From Haemonchus contortus (lineage: Eukaryota > Nematoda > Chromadorea > Rhabditida > Trichostrongylidae): a DNA stretch of 64,000 nt. The position numbers and the translations under genes were made by a program. The stretch covers positions 51,762,580 to 51,826,579 of the forward strand of contig LS997565.1 of NCBI GenBank assembly GCA_000469685.2, given 5' to 3'. Within the stretch, counting starts at the first letter, position 1. Each line of letters starts with the position of its first letter. The notes beneath the pieces were generated by a model. It had not been told where the DNA came from and made no database searches. It was given only the letters and a program-made list of their open reading frames with translations. Positions 47,722-58,859 of the stretch are shown piece by piece.

Positions 47722-49527
47722 CTTGTACAACTTGTACAATTACAAGAGTGGCTACCCATCAACTTCCAAACGAAGACTAGATCGATTGGATATCATGGAA
47801 TAAGTTGAAGATTACAGAAGGAACTGTTGCAGTCTCCATTATTCTGTTCATTAGTGACAAATTAAACAACTAACTGAAACAAATAAGAAGCTAATTGTGT
47901 TTACCTATAATTGATGTTTTTTGGTTTTAGTTTCTGAGGGCAGTATGTTATGTAGGTATCGATCAACCAAGTATGGTGTAACAGTATGTTGAGGACCCTT
48001 ATAACATTCCTACGCTTTGACCAGCTTCTTTTTTGCAAATAGTCTTCTACAGGGCAATCGCTGATGATGACACCATAAAACACAAGCAAAAAACATTGTT
48101 CCGTGGCAAATTTTTGACGTACACAAACAAATGGTGAGTTTGACTTGTCATCAGCGAAGAATTGAAGGAATGTAAGTAAGGTTCTACAAAAAGTAATGAG
48201 TACTAACTGGAAGCGTACTCATGTCTGTCCTAAATTCAGGCCGTTATGTGGTCCGTACTCTGCAAATCTCAGATTCAAAGTTTTGACACGGTTTTAGGGT
48301 GCCACTACATCCCACTTTAACCAATATCGGAACTTTCACATGTAAGCTTTTTAATCTCCGCTACCAACAACAGGTATATTCAAAAAGGGAAGGATGCACG
48401 GCAAACTAAGCAGAAATGGAATTCATCCTGCAAATCTCGACTGCTGTTGATGTTTCAAAAGATAGATCCCTTCACATTCAGGCAAGCTGAAACGGAGATC
48501 AAAGAGATTGGTCTTGAGAAACAGTTTCCTCACAGGGTCACTCCATGTATACCCAGTCTACATTTTCGCTGAGAGTGCCTGATAATCGGGACAGCTGCTC
48601 CATTTTGTACTTATATACTATTTCACAGATATCTCGTCAACCAGCAAACTATAAAAGGGCAGAAGGCCTAGTTGGCTTGAATGAATTGGAAAAATAATTT
48701 GAGACGACCATGATAGACTTTCGATGAATCTTGGCATGATATGGGTCTCGATATAGTGTTGTATAGTGGTATAGTGTATAGTGGTGTTCTTGTTAATGGT
48801 GTTCAAGAGCACCTTCATATCGATAAGGTGAAACCGCTACACATCCTTCGACTTAAACGAATCAGAAGAACGGAGCATAAGGTTATGCTATTGAATTTCT
48901 CTACACGACCCATTCACTGATTCAAAAAGCCTTTTGGATAAGCAGATAAATCGGACAACTGGAAAATCGTTGTGATTGAGGTAGCGTCAAAAGGCGAATC
49001 ATGTGCACATTCTACAATCTGATATAATTGGAGAAGAGTCATCAAGGAATACTCTAACAGTACAAACCTGTGCGGAGACTTTAACGAGGACGACGGCAGA
49101 AATCAACGACAAGATAGTGAGCTTGATGCTTTTCATGACGAAGGGCGTAGTACAGAGTGACGACCTCGTGGAGGCGGCGTCGCTGAGACTTCGTCGTGAA
49201 GCCCCGCCTACCGGCTGTCGAAGACCACGACGTCATCGGTGGTGCTGTACGGAGCATGGCGTGGGCTACTTGCGAGGAATATTGCTTTGTGAATAAGTTA
49301 GAAAAGTGAGCCTTTATGTCGTCATAGCGGAACCCATTGCAGTATGCCCATTAGAAAACTAGACATTCGCGAAGGCCAGGCTTAGGTATAGGCTCCAAAT
49401 CGATCGTAAACTCTGGAATGCCGTTCAAAGAGCATTTAAAAGCAATTAAATGGTTGGAAAATGGGATTAAATAGTCTATATTGGGAATATAATAGTCTGC
49501 TTTATAGTATACCGGATATTGCTTCTG

Positions 49528-49608
49528 TTCAAAGCAACAATCTAAATCCTGTGGGTTTGTGCATTATTTTCAAAGCACAATCTAAATTCTGTGGGTTTGT
49601 GCATTACG
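49528..49608. repeat. About 41-bp tandem duplication
   Basis: Two near-identical copies containing caatctaaatcctgtgggtt followed by tgtgcatta, with a few substitutions. Confidence 0.8.
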
Positions 49609-49965
49609 GAAGTTTGGAATTGAAAGTTAGTTTCTGTCCAAATGTCGAATTGCAGTTTGCTTCAGAGCTATGCGGGTATAAGATCAAAATGAAATCTTTC
49701 ATATGAGTTGGCAACGCAAAACGCTGACAGAGTCTCTGGGTTCTTGGCTGTCGAGTCGGACTTCACTTCGACTCCCAGCAGCTCCATTTCTGGTACTTCG
49801 CTAGTCAACTATTTTGCTGTCTTTGGGGTGATAATCGAGAAAAGATGGATCGAAATTGTGCATATAGGTTTTAGGCCTCGCTTCGTTGAATCGATTATTT
49901 CCATCTATAACTTGTATTTACCATAAGGGCACAGTTAAACGATAAAAATCTTTCCCGAAATTCTC

Positions 49966-50650
49966 CTTAAAGGCACAGTTCACGATAATTTTGGGTAATC
50001 CAGATTATGACGAAAAATGGAAAATAAGATGGAAAATAGTGTGATGAAGGCAGAGACTGAGTGATTCGATGTTTCCAAAGTGAAAAAATGCTTCGAAAAT
50101 CGTTAAAAAGGGGGCTGGAAGAGAATAACTCCAGGAAATGAAGAAAAATGGGGGCTTTGGACCAGCTGTACAATGTGTATCATTGCGTACGTGTTCGTCC
50201 TGGTGCGAAGCTGACTACATAAGCGAAAATTCACTTACTCATAAGCATAAGTGACAAAAAACCTCATTAACAGCAAAAATAGCCCACTTTTTTGATCCAT
50301 CGGGGTCGAAAATTATATAGGGAAAATTATAAATTATATAAGGTATGGCAGCAGCAAAAAGAATATCAGAGAATAAAAGAGTAGAAGAAAAACATCGCTT
50401 CATCACTCGGCGGTCAGCTGATTGTGTGTGAGTCTTAGAACGAATACTACAATCTGTATTGCCTCGACACTCGTCTGACGTGTAATCGACCGAGGGCGGG
50501 AAGTCCGGGCGATCCGGTAACGGGCACCCACTATGCCCTAGCTGTTGAGTTTTGAGACTCGACAGCGTCCTTCCTATTAGCCTCTGGAGCCACTGAGTAT
50601 TTTTTTGGGGAAAACCCAGAAACCATTTTATCGTGAACTGTGGCTTTAGG
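49966..50650 (+). mobile_element. MITE, AGGCACAGTTCACGAT family, copy 4
   Basis: Starts ccttaaaggcacagttcacg and ends ttatcgtgaactgtggcttt. The interior matches copy 1, including the uninterrupted gtgagtcttagaacgaatac site that hosts the foldback insertion in copy 3. A separate terminal-repeat remnant (agggcacagttaaacgataa) lies just to the left at 49927. Confidence 0.75.
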
Positions 50651-50810
50651 ATGACCCGCTGCTCTCAGGGATCGCACAAGGACGCTGCTGAGTCAAGAAA
50701 ACGGTCTAACTAGGGTATAATGAGTTCCCCAAAACCGGCTAAGGCGGTGTACACAACGAAGAGGGACGTTATTCACGGCATGAGGATGTAGAGCTTGCAC
50801 CTTTGTTGAA

Positions 50811-51254
50811 ATCACCGTTCACAATTGAAAAGTTAGTGAGTTCTCACCTTATTAATACTCAGCGGCCCCCATGGGTTGTAGAAGGGACCCTCTCACTCCC
50901 CCAATCTCAACGTCCAGGGCATAGTGGCAGCTCCGTTGTTGCCGTAGTTCGCATCTCCGCCCCTCGATCGGTGTCACGTTAGACGAGTGTCGAGACGACA
51001 CAGTGTCATGTAATCGCGTCAGAACCCACCCTGAATTGCAAATTGGCAAATTGCCAATTTGCCCGAACACACTCTAGCCGACGCTCTTTCAACGTGGAAC
51101 TCGTCCAACCCCTTTCCAGCTCTTTTTTTGGCCCTTTGTAATTCTTTTTGTTCATCGTTTTTGCGCTTTTTTCGTTGTTATCGCCTTATTATAGAGTAGT
51201 TCTATCAATTCTCGTCAAAAAAGGTATCCTGACTTTTTTGTGAACGGTGCTTTT
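50811..51254 (-). mobile_element. MITE, AGGCACAGTTCACGAT family, copy 5 (diverged, inverted)
   Basis: Starts atcaccgttcacaattga and ends ttttgtgaacggtgctttta. The interior has the family cgatcggtgtcacgttagac segment in reverse orientation. Confidence 0.55.
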
Positions 51255-52528
51255 AATGGGTCGCACACATTGACAACCTGCTGTAGCCAGCTGAGAAATG
51301 GCACCCACATTTGAACAGCTCGTGCAAATGCTCCTTCCACGCAACTTTTGTCCGCACGTTTCCGTCCAAACCTTAGTTTACTGATTTTTAAAAAACACTG
51401 ATTTTCCGTTTGTCCCCCTTTTTTCGCACTATTCCAAACTACTCATTTCCATAATTAGTCTAGAATTGGATACCTCAAAGTTAGTGTGTCGCTGGCATCA
51501 CTCCCATTCATTTAAAGAAAAGCGCCCGCAGTGGAAACACAGGAAACACATACTGCGTACTACTTCTACTTCGTTTCCTTTCGATTTAACCAATTTATTC
51601 TTCTTCTTTTTCTTTTACCGTATAATAATTCCGATCAGACACATTGTTCTGTGTCGGGGATGATTGCATGAACCTCGTGTGTTTCTTATCCGGACCAGTT
51701 AAGGTCAACAGCAAACCTACCTGAGCATCCTTATTTCGGCGCATGTAACTACTTTTTCATACTTCTGCTTTTGAACTAGCTCTCACTTCTATCGCGGGCC
51801 TCACCATCGAAGGGGAAGGGAACCACCTTCGAGCGCCATGAATCATAATCGAAGGATTACTGTGGTTTTCCTCCATTCCTTCTTTGCCATGTTTATCGGA
51901 GCCTTTAAACACTTGTCCGAGATACCTTCTCAGCCCTGCTTATTCCTTTCAGCTGGGGACATGATTTTTTCACATCTAGCTTTATACCATTTTCTGCCAT
52001 CGTTTTGTACGCATTCTCCAGCTTGTTTTAAAGTTCTTTCAAATACACCCTTAAGAGCAAAATTATCGAGCTGGTTTTGTTCATGAATTTCCTAACTGTT
52101 TTATAATAACAATGTCACATGGACAAGTGTAGGGCCCCATAGCAGAGTTTGGTGGACACCTACCTCAAGGTCTGTTACTGTTGCTAAGCGGTAAGGGATG
52201 CATATAATCTGTCACAAAATTCGTAAAAGTATTCTCATAAAACTATAATTCTTAAAAAGTTGGGTGTTCTAGAACACTTCGGTCTCAGGTGACCCTCAGA
52301 GCACCATTCATTTTGAACCGACAAGCCTCACGCACAGTTTCATCGCATGCGCAGTCAACCTGATCGTTTGTAGCTGGAGCATTGTATTGCGCCCCCTTGG
52401 GCTTGAATATGAGTTAGTAGTCCATGCTCTTTAGGTCCTTCGTTTAGCGATGTTGAAGCACTAATTGAGCCGCGTAACTAGTGCAAACAGACCGCCTTTC
52501 ATGTTGTGATCGCTTAGAGGCCTATCTA
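51255..52528. other. No gene assigned
   Basis: A coding-like minus-strand stretch at about 52080-51935 (FERTLKQAGECVQNDGRKWY, CEKIMSPAERNKQG, then stop) resembles a decayed protein but is too short to assign. Confidence 0.3.
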
Positions 52529-52801
52529 TTAAGAAGCTTCAAGTGCTGCGTCCACTGCTTTTGAGCTTGATTCAGACTCCCTCAGAATGGCATAATCGCA
52601 GTACTTCACGGTCTTCACTATCACCATACTTTGATTAGTCTCGTAATAGACAGTGACGAACTGAAAAACAAAATTTTCCATTCTCCGAGTGTAGAGTTTT
52701 CCACAGTAAAGTTTCGAAAAAGCGTTCTTTGCCTTAGAGGGCATTGCGAGCTTCATGCGACTTTGGTAGCCAGTTATGTTTTCTGGAGGTCGCGTCTCTT
52801 G
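52529..52801 (-). CDS. Coding-like 3' exon, function unknown
   Basis: A minus-strand frame of about 90 codons from a tag acceptor-like site (52804-52802) to TAA at 52529. An internal Met at 52756 could also start it. Composition is strongly coding-like: ENITGYQSRM, KNAFSKLYCGKLYTRRMENF, FVTVYYETNQSMVIVKTVKY, then a Ser/Ala-rich acidic end. A tttttcag inside the frame could be an alternative acceptor. A LINE fragment begins just upstream at 52861 and may have separated it from earlier exons. No family is recognised. Confidence 0.4.
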   Translation of the reverse strand, partial: QETRPPENITGYQSRMKLAMPSKAKNAFSKLYCGKLYTRRMENFVFQFVTVYYETNQSMVIVKTVKYCDYAILRESESSSKAVDAALEAS

Positions 52802-52860
52802 CTAGCGCTTGTACGCGCCTTCAGTAAGTTTTAGTCTGATTAGACTTCAAAGTTTCAAAG

Positions 52861-53190
52861 ACACGCTCCCTTGTCCAAGACAGAGACGAATGGGGAAGTT
52901 ACTGGCGCCCGCTCCAGGAAGTTGATGATCAACGGGACGACAGGTGATGAAGGTGATCTTGTATGCTTTGCTGTATTAAGGAAGTCTTCGAACAAGCACA
53001 TTTTCCCGTTCGTGCTGCGGATTTCCTTATGAGTCTTCCCTATTGCCATGAAGGAAGTGCAGACTGCCACGAAGGGACTACAGACAGCAACGAAGGGACC
53101 GCAGTCGTTGACTGGACCGTGAGCTACGGTCAAGTCAAGGAGTCGCCCACCTGTTTTGTTACTCCTTATCATCTACCTCTGTGAACCATT
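52861..53190 (+). mobile_element. RTE LINE 3' end
   Basis: 52861-52947 reads VQDRDEWGSYWRPLQEVDDQ then RDDR and stop, the RTE C-terminus, followed by about 240 bases of probable 3' untranslated sequence. It is 5'-truncated, as is usual for LINE copies. Confidence 0.65.
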
Positions 53191-54015
53191 TATGTGACCC
53201 TTAATTCGCAACCAACTCGATCGTCAGGATCACCTCCCATGGAGAGTAATCCTCTTCTAGAACGGACTTGATAGAACCATCAATATTCAGATTACTAGCC
53301 CTTTCATCATCGGAGCAGTCAGCTTGCTTGGCGTACAGGGGGATTGTCCTCCAGAATTCTCTTTCATGTCTATTCTCTCAGCTATGATATGATATGGATC
53401 GATTCTGTTGAAAGGGTGAGATCGAGGTATTAAGGCACTGCTATGGCCCCCCATGTCCAAAAACTATCGAAAACTATGTCCTTAACCCGTGTATACGTGC
53501 ACTGCCATCGGTATAAAGCTCTACTAAAGACCTCTTCTGGGAGAGAATCTCATAGAATCGTTTCTTGTTGCTAATTAGGCTAGCGCCTTGCTTCGGCTAG
53601 TATTTGCAACCCTGCGCTTACATATGCAAATTTCTCAACCTCACTTCTGTAATACACTTTTCTTTTCAAAGTGCTTGGGTGCTTTCTTTGTACACGATGT
53701 AGGCAGCAGTGTAAGGTGCTCACTTTTCGAAGCAAACCTGCTCAGTCTTCTTTAGCTCTCTCTCTGCTCAGTCTCTTTGTTCATCAATAATGGAGTTTTT
53801 ACGCGTATTTGTTTGAATGTGATTCCTACTGTGCAGGTCTTATGGTTAAGTCCGAAAATGAAAGAGACTCGTAGAGTTTACGTGAAGAACCATTCTACCT
53901 TACATACGAAAAACAAGCTTCAACAAAAGCCTAGATGATAAAGAAAGGCAAGAAATGCTATATTTTCAATATATATACATATATAAGGAAATGTTATTCA
54001 ACCTTCCGATATATA
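53191..54015. other. No gene seen
   Basis: AT-rich, with a short (ATAT) stretch around 53968-54016. No supportable exon. Confidence 0.4.
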
Positions 54016-54582
54016 TCAGGGAGCACGCTTTGCAAAAATCCGAATGAGGACGAGGAACGAACCCACATCACCTGTAACAAACACGCTAAAACTCAATATT
54101 GATGAAACAATCCGAAAAATGACTGAAGCAGATATGTCGTTCATAAAACGAGTTTGCTGTCTCTCAGCGACCGTGGACAAACGATCAAGACCAAACAAAA
54201 ACACACACATTTCTTCTAAACATTTTTTGGATGTGTAAAACGAAATTTCTGTGCTAGTGCTCTAGTGCTCAGTGTTGGAAAAGAGCGGTCCTCAACTACT
54301 TTACAATTTTCACCGAGATTCCATTTTCAAATTCAATGTCATCCGATATTCTGACAACATATTGGCGAGAACCTCGATTTTTGTCCAGTTTCTGAAATGG
54401 GAAGGATGGGGCACCGAAGTAGGCGAGGTGAAGGGATCCTGAGCTGTGGATTCACTTCGAAAAGCAGATGGTCCATTAGCGCCGAATAAATAGGTTGATT
54501 GTTCCAATTCGAATTCGAGAGGGGTTCAAGTTTGTTCCAATTCGAATTCGAGGGGGTTCAGGTTCCGATCGCCCATCGGCAT
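54016..54582 (-). pseudogene. Small hydrophobic-tailed gene with an in-frame TGA
   Basis: Exons (minus) 54582-54314 and 54253-54016 join in phase to 168 codons. The ATG at 54582 follows ggtcacag by four bases, suggesting trans-splicing. The N-terminal part is Ser/Pro-rich (FRSESTAQDPFTSPTSVPHP), then NWTKIEVLANMLSEYRMTLN. Exon 2 has CLEEMCVFLFGLDRLS and an alternating hydrophobic tail (SASVIFRIVSSILSFSVFVT) that could be one or two membrane segments. Codon 19 is TGA (54528-54526), inside a 33-bp tandem duplication. Either the copy is broken, a later start is used, or the model's 5' end is wrong. No family is recognised. Confidence 0.4.
54501..54566. repeat. 33-bp tandem duplication inside a coding exon
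   Basis: Two copies beginning gttccaattcgaattcgag, differing at a few positions in the second half. Confidence 0.85.
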
Positions 54583-55885
54583 TGACCTGTGACCACCTCA
54601 AAATGTCGCTTTCAAGTTTTGGAAATTGATAAAAGAAGATTCTTATTAGGACGAATAAAAGCTAGAAGGCAATTACACATCAATACTTCAGGTATTACCT
54701 GAAACTTTTTGAGCAAAAGCTCGAATAAAGCATGAAATCTCATGAGAAACAACGGCACACTGAGCTTATGATCTATCGCAGTCAATATGTCGATATCAAT
54801 ATCGATGCGGGGTACCGAAACTGCCCATTGTCCTCACCGCTTGGTTACCATTAGGCAATTTCGGTTCTCATACTCGACTACCTGGATATCACCCATGGAG
54901 CCAAAAAAAGCTTTGATCCCGCCATTCGAATATTCTCTACTAGGCTGAAGGTCGGTTTTAATCGTTTTCATTGCATGTTATTCCATTTTTAGTTTGATTT
55001 GAGAAGTTCTGATGTCTTTTTTATTCATCTCGCGTTAGTAACATACCAAAGTAGTAAGTAATAGAAACGGAAGGAAGTGAAATCCAGTGTAGGGAGATAT
55101 GGAACCCCAGTTCCGTACTTCGCCTTTTACTCCATTTCATGGTTTAACTCATTGGTGAAAATGTAGTTGGGGGGTGCCAGCGCCCTGTTGCGCTCTGCGT
55201 CCCTGAAACTGGTGGCAGAGTGCATACAGATCGCAAAGATGAATTCCTTCCCTGCTAAAAGTTAGGGAAGGAGCTCCGGGGTGGGAGAGATGATTATCTC
55301 ATGCTAAAAGCTGGGATGTGGTAAGAACTGAACATCCAATTGGCTCACTTACCCCGGAGCTCCTTCCCTATCTTTTAAAAGGGGAGGAGCTCCGGGATGG
55401 GTGAGATTGTTAGATGAAGGGATCAAATGATGAAGGATTCGAGAACTCATCAAAAATCTCCCATATGTAAATGTGGGGGAGTCCTCCATTCTTTCTGGAT
55501 GGAACGGATTTTTTACATTTTTACAATTATCATTCAATGGTGTTTACTTTTTTTTTTATAAAGTAAGTGAGGAATAAGCTGATTTTGTACTGCAGCACCC
55601 CTTCTGTCGGGGTAAGCCGAAATTATTTCAACGGCAACCAGTCAACAATTTAGAATTGATTAAGGAAACTCAGTCTCACTTTGATGAGGCATCCGAGACC
55701 CGCTGACTTGACGGAATGTAGCTAATCAATCTGTTATTGATCATCAACCTGATAGAAATTTATTGAGCAGGCCACATAATTGCAGATTTTTTTAAAATAG
55801 TTCATATCTTCTCATAAGTTGTCTATTCCCCGAACAGTTACAGACACATGCCATGATCATGGCTTCGAAGATAAGCTTTCTGTGA
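54583..55885. other. No gene seen; contains a short inverted repeat
   Basis: gttagggaaggagctccggg (55261-55280) recurs inverted as ccccggagctccttcccta near 55351-55370, and once more in direct orientation at about 55383-55395. Otherwise unassigned. Confidence 0.4.
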
Positions 55886-56045
55886 AGATCAAAGCACCGA
55901 CTACCTGTACATAGCCATCGCGAGTTATTGTATAGGTCGCATACGCATTCATTACGCCACTACGTTGTTCAATGGATATCGAACGCATCCCTCAGAGTGG
56001 ATTTATCAACGCCCATAGACTTTATCCTTTTATCCATTAATCTGT
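55886..56045 (+). mobile_element. SINE 3' fragment
   Basis: aaagcaccgactacctgtac, ggtcgcatacgcattcatta and the tail agactttatccttttatcc match the 3' half of the SINE at 33212. Confidence 0.65.
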
Positions 56046-56952
56046 ATTCAATTCGCTAATTTGTAGATCTGTTGCCTAGGACTATTCGTCTTCCATCATG
56101 GTCACATAACTGGCCTCGAGCTTGAAGTACAAGCCATTTTTCAACCAGCATAATGACCGCACTAGAGGCAGCCAAAAAAAGATGGTTACAACTAAGAATG
56201 ATGTAATTTGACATAACTCTTAATAACATGCAAACCAAATCTGAAAATGGGGGAGCAGGGAAACGTAACATTAATTAGGAGACTGTAGTATCATTTTCCT
56301 TTCAGCTCCGTTTAGCAGTGTAGAAGGGTTTCAGGCGCCATTGTTCAGGTGGTGTGGTAGGGATCTGCCCTTCAGCGCTCTGGATACTGCGACAAACTCG
56401 CTATATACTAGCTGACTTTGTCCTACTTCCTTCCTTTTTTCAGTTTTTAGCTCTGCATTGCCTGTCTTTATTGCGATATGCCGGCTTTATGATCTTTCCA
56501 GCCAAGTTAGCAGCATTCGAGCGTTGCGATTGAATATGAAGTACTTCCTGTGTTCGGCGATTCCTATCCTCAAATCAGGCGTCAGTTCGACTTTACGAAG
56601 CCATTCTATAAATCAAAATTGAATCCTGAAATAATTTCATGATGTTCTAAAGGTCCTTCGAGCGGAACTGTGACCCTGAACACATTTGGCCTCTGTTCTT
56701 CATCATACTTCCAATCATTTAGATTTTCTGATTCCCACCAGGTTACACTTCACTTTTATGCAATATGTATCTCCGTAAAATTACATCAAAGTCAAATGGT
56801 GTCGTCCTTAAAATTAAGTTTGATCTTTAGAAAATGCACAGAATTACCGACTCTGGCATCCATAAATTTCATTGCTGCTTACACTTGGCTCGTCTTTCAA
56901 ATCTCCGATACACTGAAGAGTTATGAAGACTTGCAAAGCATCTTTCATATGA
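56046..56952. other. No gene seen
   Basis: Short open frames only; the last bases adjoin the AAAT tail of the CR1 element. Confidence 0.4.
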
Positions 56953-58770
56953 GTATTTATTTATTTATTTATTTAACGGACATGTTGTAAACATGTGAAA
57001 TGAGGAAAATAACACGATTATGAAAAAAGGAAGTAAAACAAAAAATTAAATCTTATAATGAACTCAACTAAGTGAAATCAACCTGTCGATGGACTTTTTG
57101 AAAGTACAATAACTTCGGGGGACGAGATTACGACGTAAAAGCGAATTGAAGTTAGATCTAACTCTGTTATTGAAAAACTGCGCTTTAATTAGAGTTCTTG
57201 CCGGCATGGTTGAAATCTTAGCGGAGGAGCCTCGCGTGTTGGAAGACACGATTGTAAAGAACTTCGAAATATCCACGGTGGTTGTGCCATTTAGAATTTT
57301 ATATGTCATAAGAATATCAAATTTCTTTCTTCTCCATTCGAGAGACTTTAGACCGAGTATCTTATTACGCTCACTTCCACTAGGTATTTCATTATAATTT
57401 AAATGATGACTTCGCATCATAAGTTTACGAGTGAAGCTGTTTTGAACTCCTTCCAAAGCATAAACATCTTTTTTCTTATAGGGTGTGAAGACAGTCGATA
57501 CACATTCCAAAATGGGACGGACGTAAACCTTGAAAGCTCTTGGCAGAGTTTTCGAATCATTAGTGCGAAGCACCTTGAAAACATTGAAACTCCGACGGAG
57601 GGCTTTTGAAACTAATACTTTATAATGATTAGAAAAGTTAAGAGTTCTATCATAATGAAATCCCAGGTCACGGACTTCTGATACCACTTCAAGTGTCGAG
57701 CCGCCCAAGCGATATGAAGGATTTTGGGCATGTTTGCCCAAGCACAGCTTTTGAGTTTTCTCAATGGAAAGTGGAATATGATTCATTTCAAACCATTCAG
57801 CTACTTTATCAATTGCTTTTTGGAGATTTATGTCAGACCCAACTCCGGAGACCTCTTTATAGATTTTTATGTCATCTGCATAAAGGTTGCAAGCAACGTC
57901 AAGATCCTTGAGAAACCAAGGAAAGTCTGAAGTAAATATGTTAAACAAAACCGGTGAAAGTACCCCACCTTGGGGCACTCCTGATTTTACGGTACGAACT
58001 GATGAGAAAGAGCCCTTCACTAAAACTTGAAATGTTCTATTATACAGAAACTCTTTTATCCAATTCCTCACCAGAGGATGGAAACCAAGATGTTCCAGCT
58101 TTTGTATCAATAACTCATGGGAAACCTTATCAAATGCTTTTTGGAAGTCAAAATAAATCACATCCACGCTTTTCCCCCGATCCAAAGAGGTTGTCCAGTC
58201 ACTGAGACAATCCAGTAATGAAGTCTCAATAGATCTACCTTTTCAAAAACCATGAAGGGAATTCGGAATTATGCCAAACTTATCAAAATGAGAAACCATG
58301 TATTTCCTGAGAATTTTTTCAAAAACTCTGACAAAAATAGAGGTCAAGCTTATAGGCCTATAGTTTCCAGGATCAGACAGTGGTTCTTTTTTGGGCAGCG
58401 GAATGACAATGGCATGTTTCCATCTGCGAGGTACTTCACTGTTCATGAAACTAAGATCAAGTAGGAACTCAAGAGGGCCAGTGATTTCATGAATGCATTG
58501 TTTGATAACTAAGTATGGTAGTCCATCAGGGTTATTCGAGGCTGATGAAGCCCACTCAAGCAGAATCATCGCAATATCCTCTTTATAAAACCAAGGAGCA
58601 GGGTCAGTGCAATCAATGCCAGGATACAACAGAGGTTTCACTACAGGGCAAGATGAAGCAAAGGCCTTTTCAAAAGTATCGGCTAACATCTCAGCTTTGT
58701 TTTCATCGGTTACTGCCCTTATTGAATCCTTGCATAAAGTAGCAATGCATTCTGCCATTCCGCTTCAGAT
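56953..58770 (-). mobile_element. CR1-type LINE, 5'-truncated
   Basis: The reverse-transcriptase frame (58758-57064) is followed by about 90 bases of 3' sequence and an (AAAT)n tail at 56975-56953, typical of CR1 elements with microsatellite tails. The endonuclease region is absent. Confidence 0.85.
57064..58758 (-). pseudogene. CR1 reverse transcriptase with a single nonsense codon
   Basis: Two same-frame blocks, 58758-58246 and 58242-57064, are separated only by TGA at 58245-58243. Block 1 has the finger-domain features PRRWKHAIVIPLPKK and NYRPISLTSIFVRVFEKIL. Block 2 has motif A (VIYFDFQKAFDKVSHELL), motif B (SGVPQGGVLSPVLF), the catalytic box NLYADDIKIY and the thumb region. The stop replaces a codon right after a conserved HGF, where the family normally has a basic residue. 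All catalytic Asp residues are present, so the copy is young or recently inactivated. The enzyme copies LINE RNA into DNA at nicked targets. Confidence 0.9.
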
Positions 58771-58859
58771 AGCAGGAATAAACCGGTTACCAACAGCCTC
58801 ACGACTTTCAACTAATCACATTGGGGCATTTGCGTCATTGTAGTTTTATTATGTAGCGT

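Larger units (their letters stand above)
46741..49965. other. Gene-poor region with one small candidate ORF
   Basis: Scattered short frames. Apart from the candidate at 47515 and a local duplication at 49528-49608, I see nothing supportable. Confidence 0.35.

Noticed and set aside
54526..54528. Selenocysteine codon
   Set aside because: The TGA arises inside a tandem duplication and no SECIS-like element or selenoprotein motif was seen.
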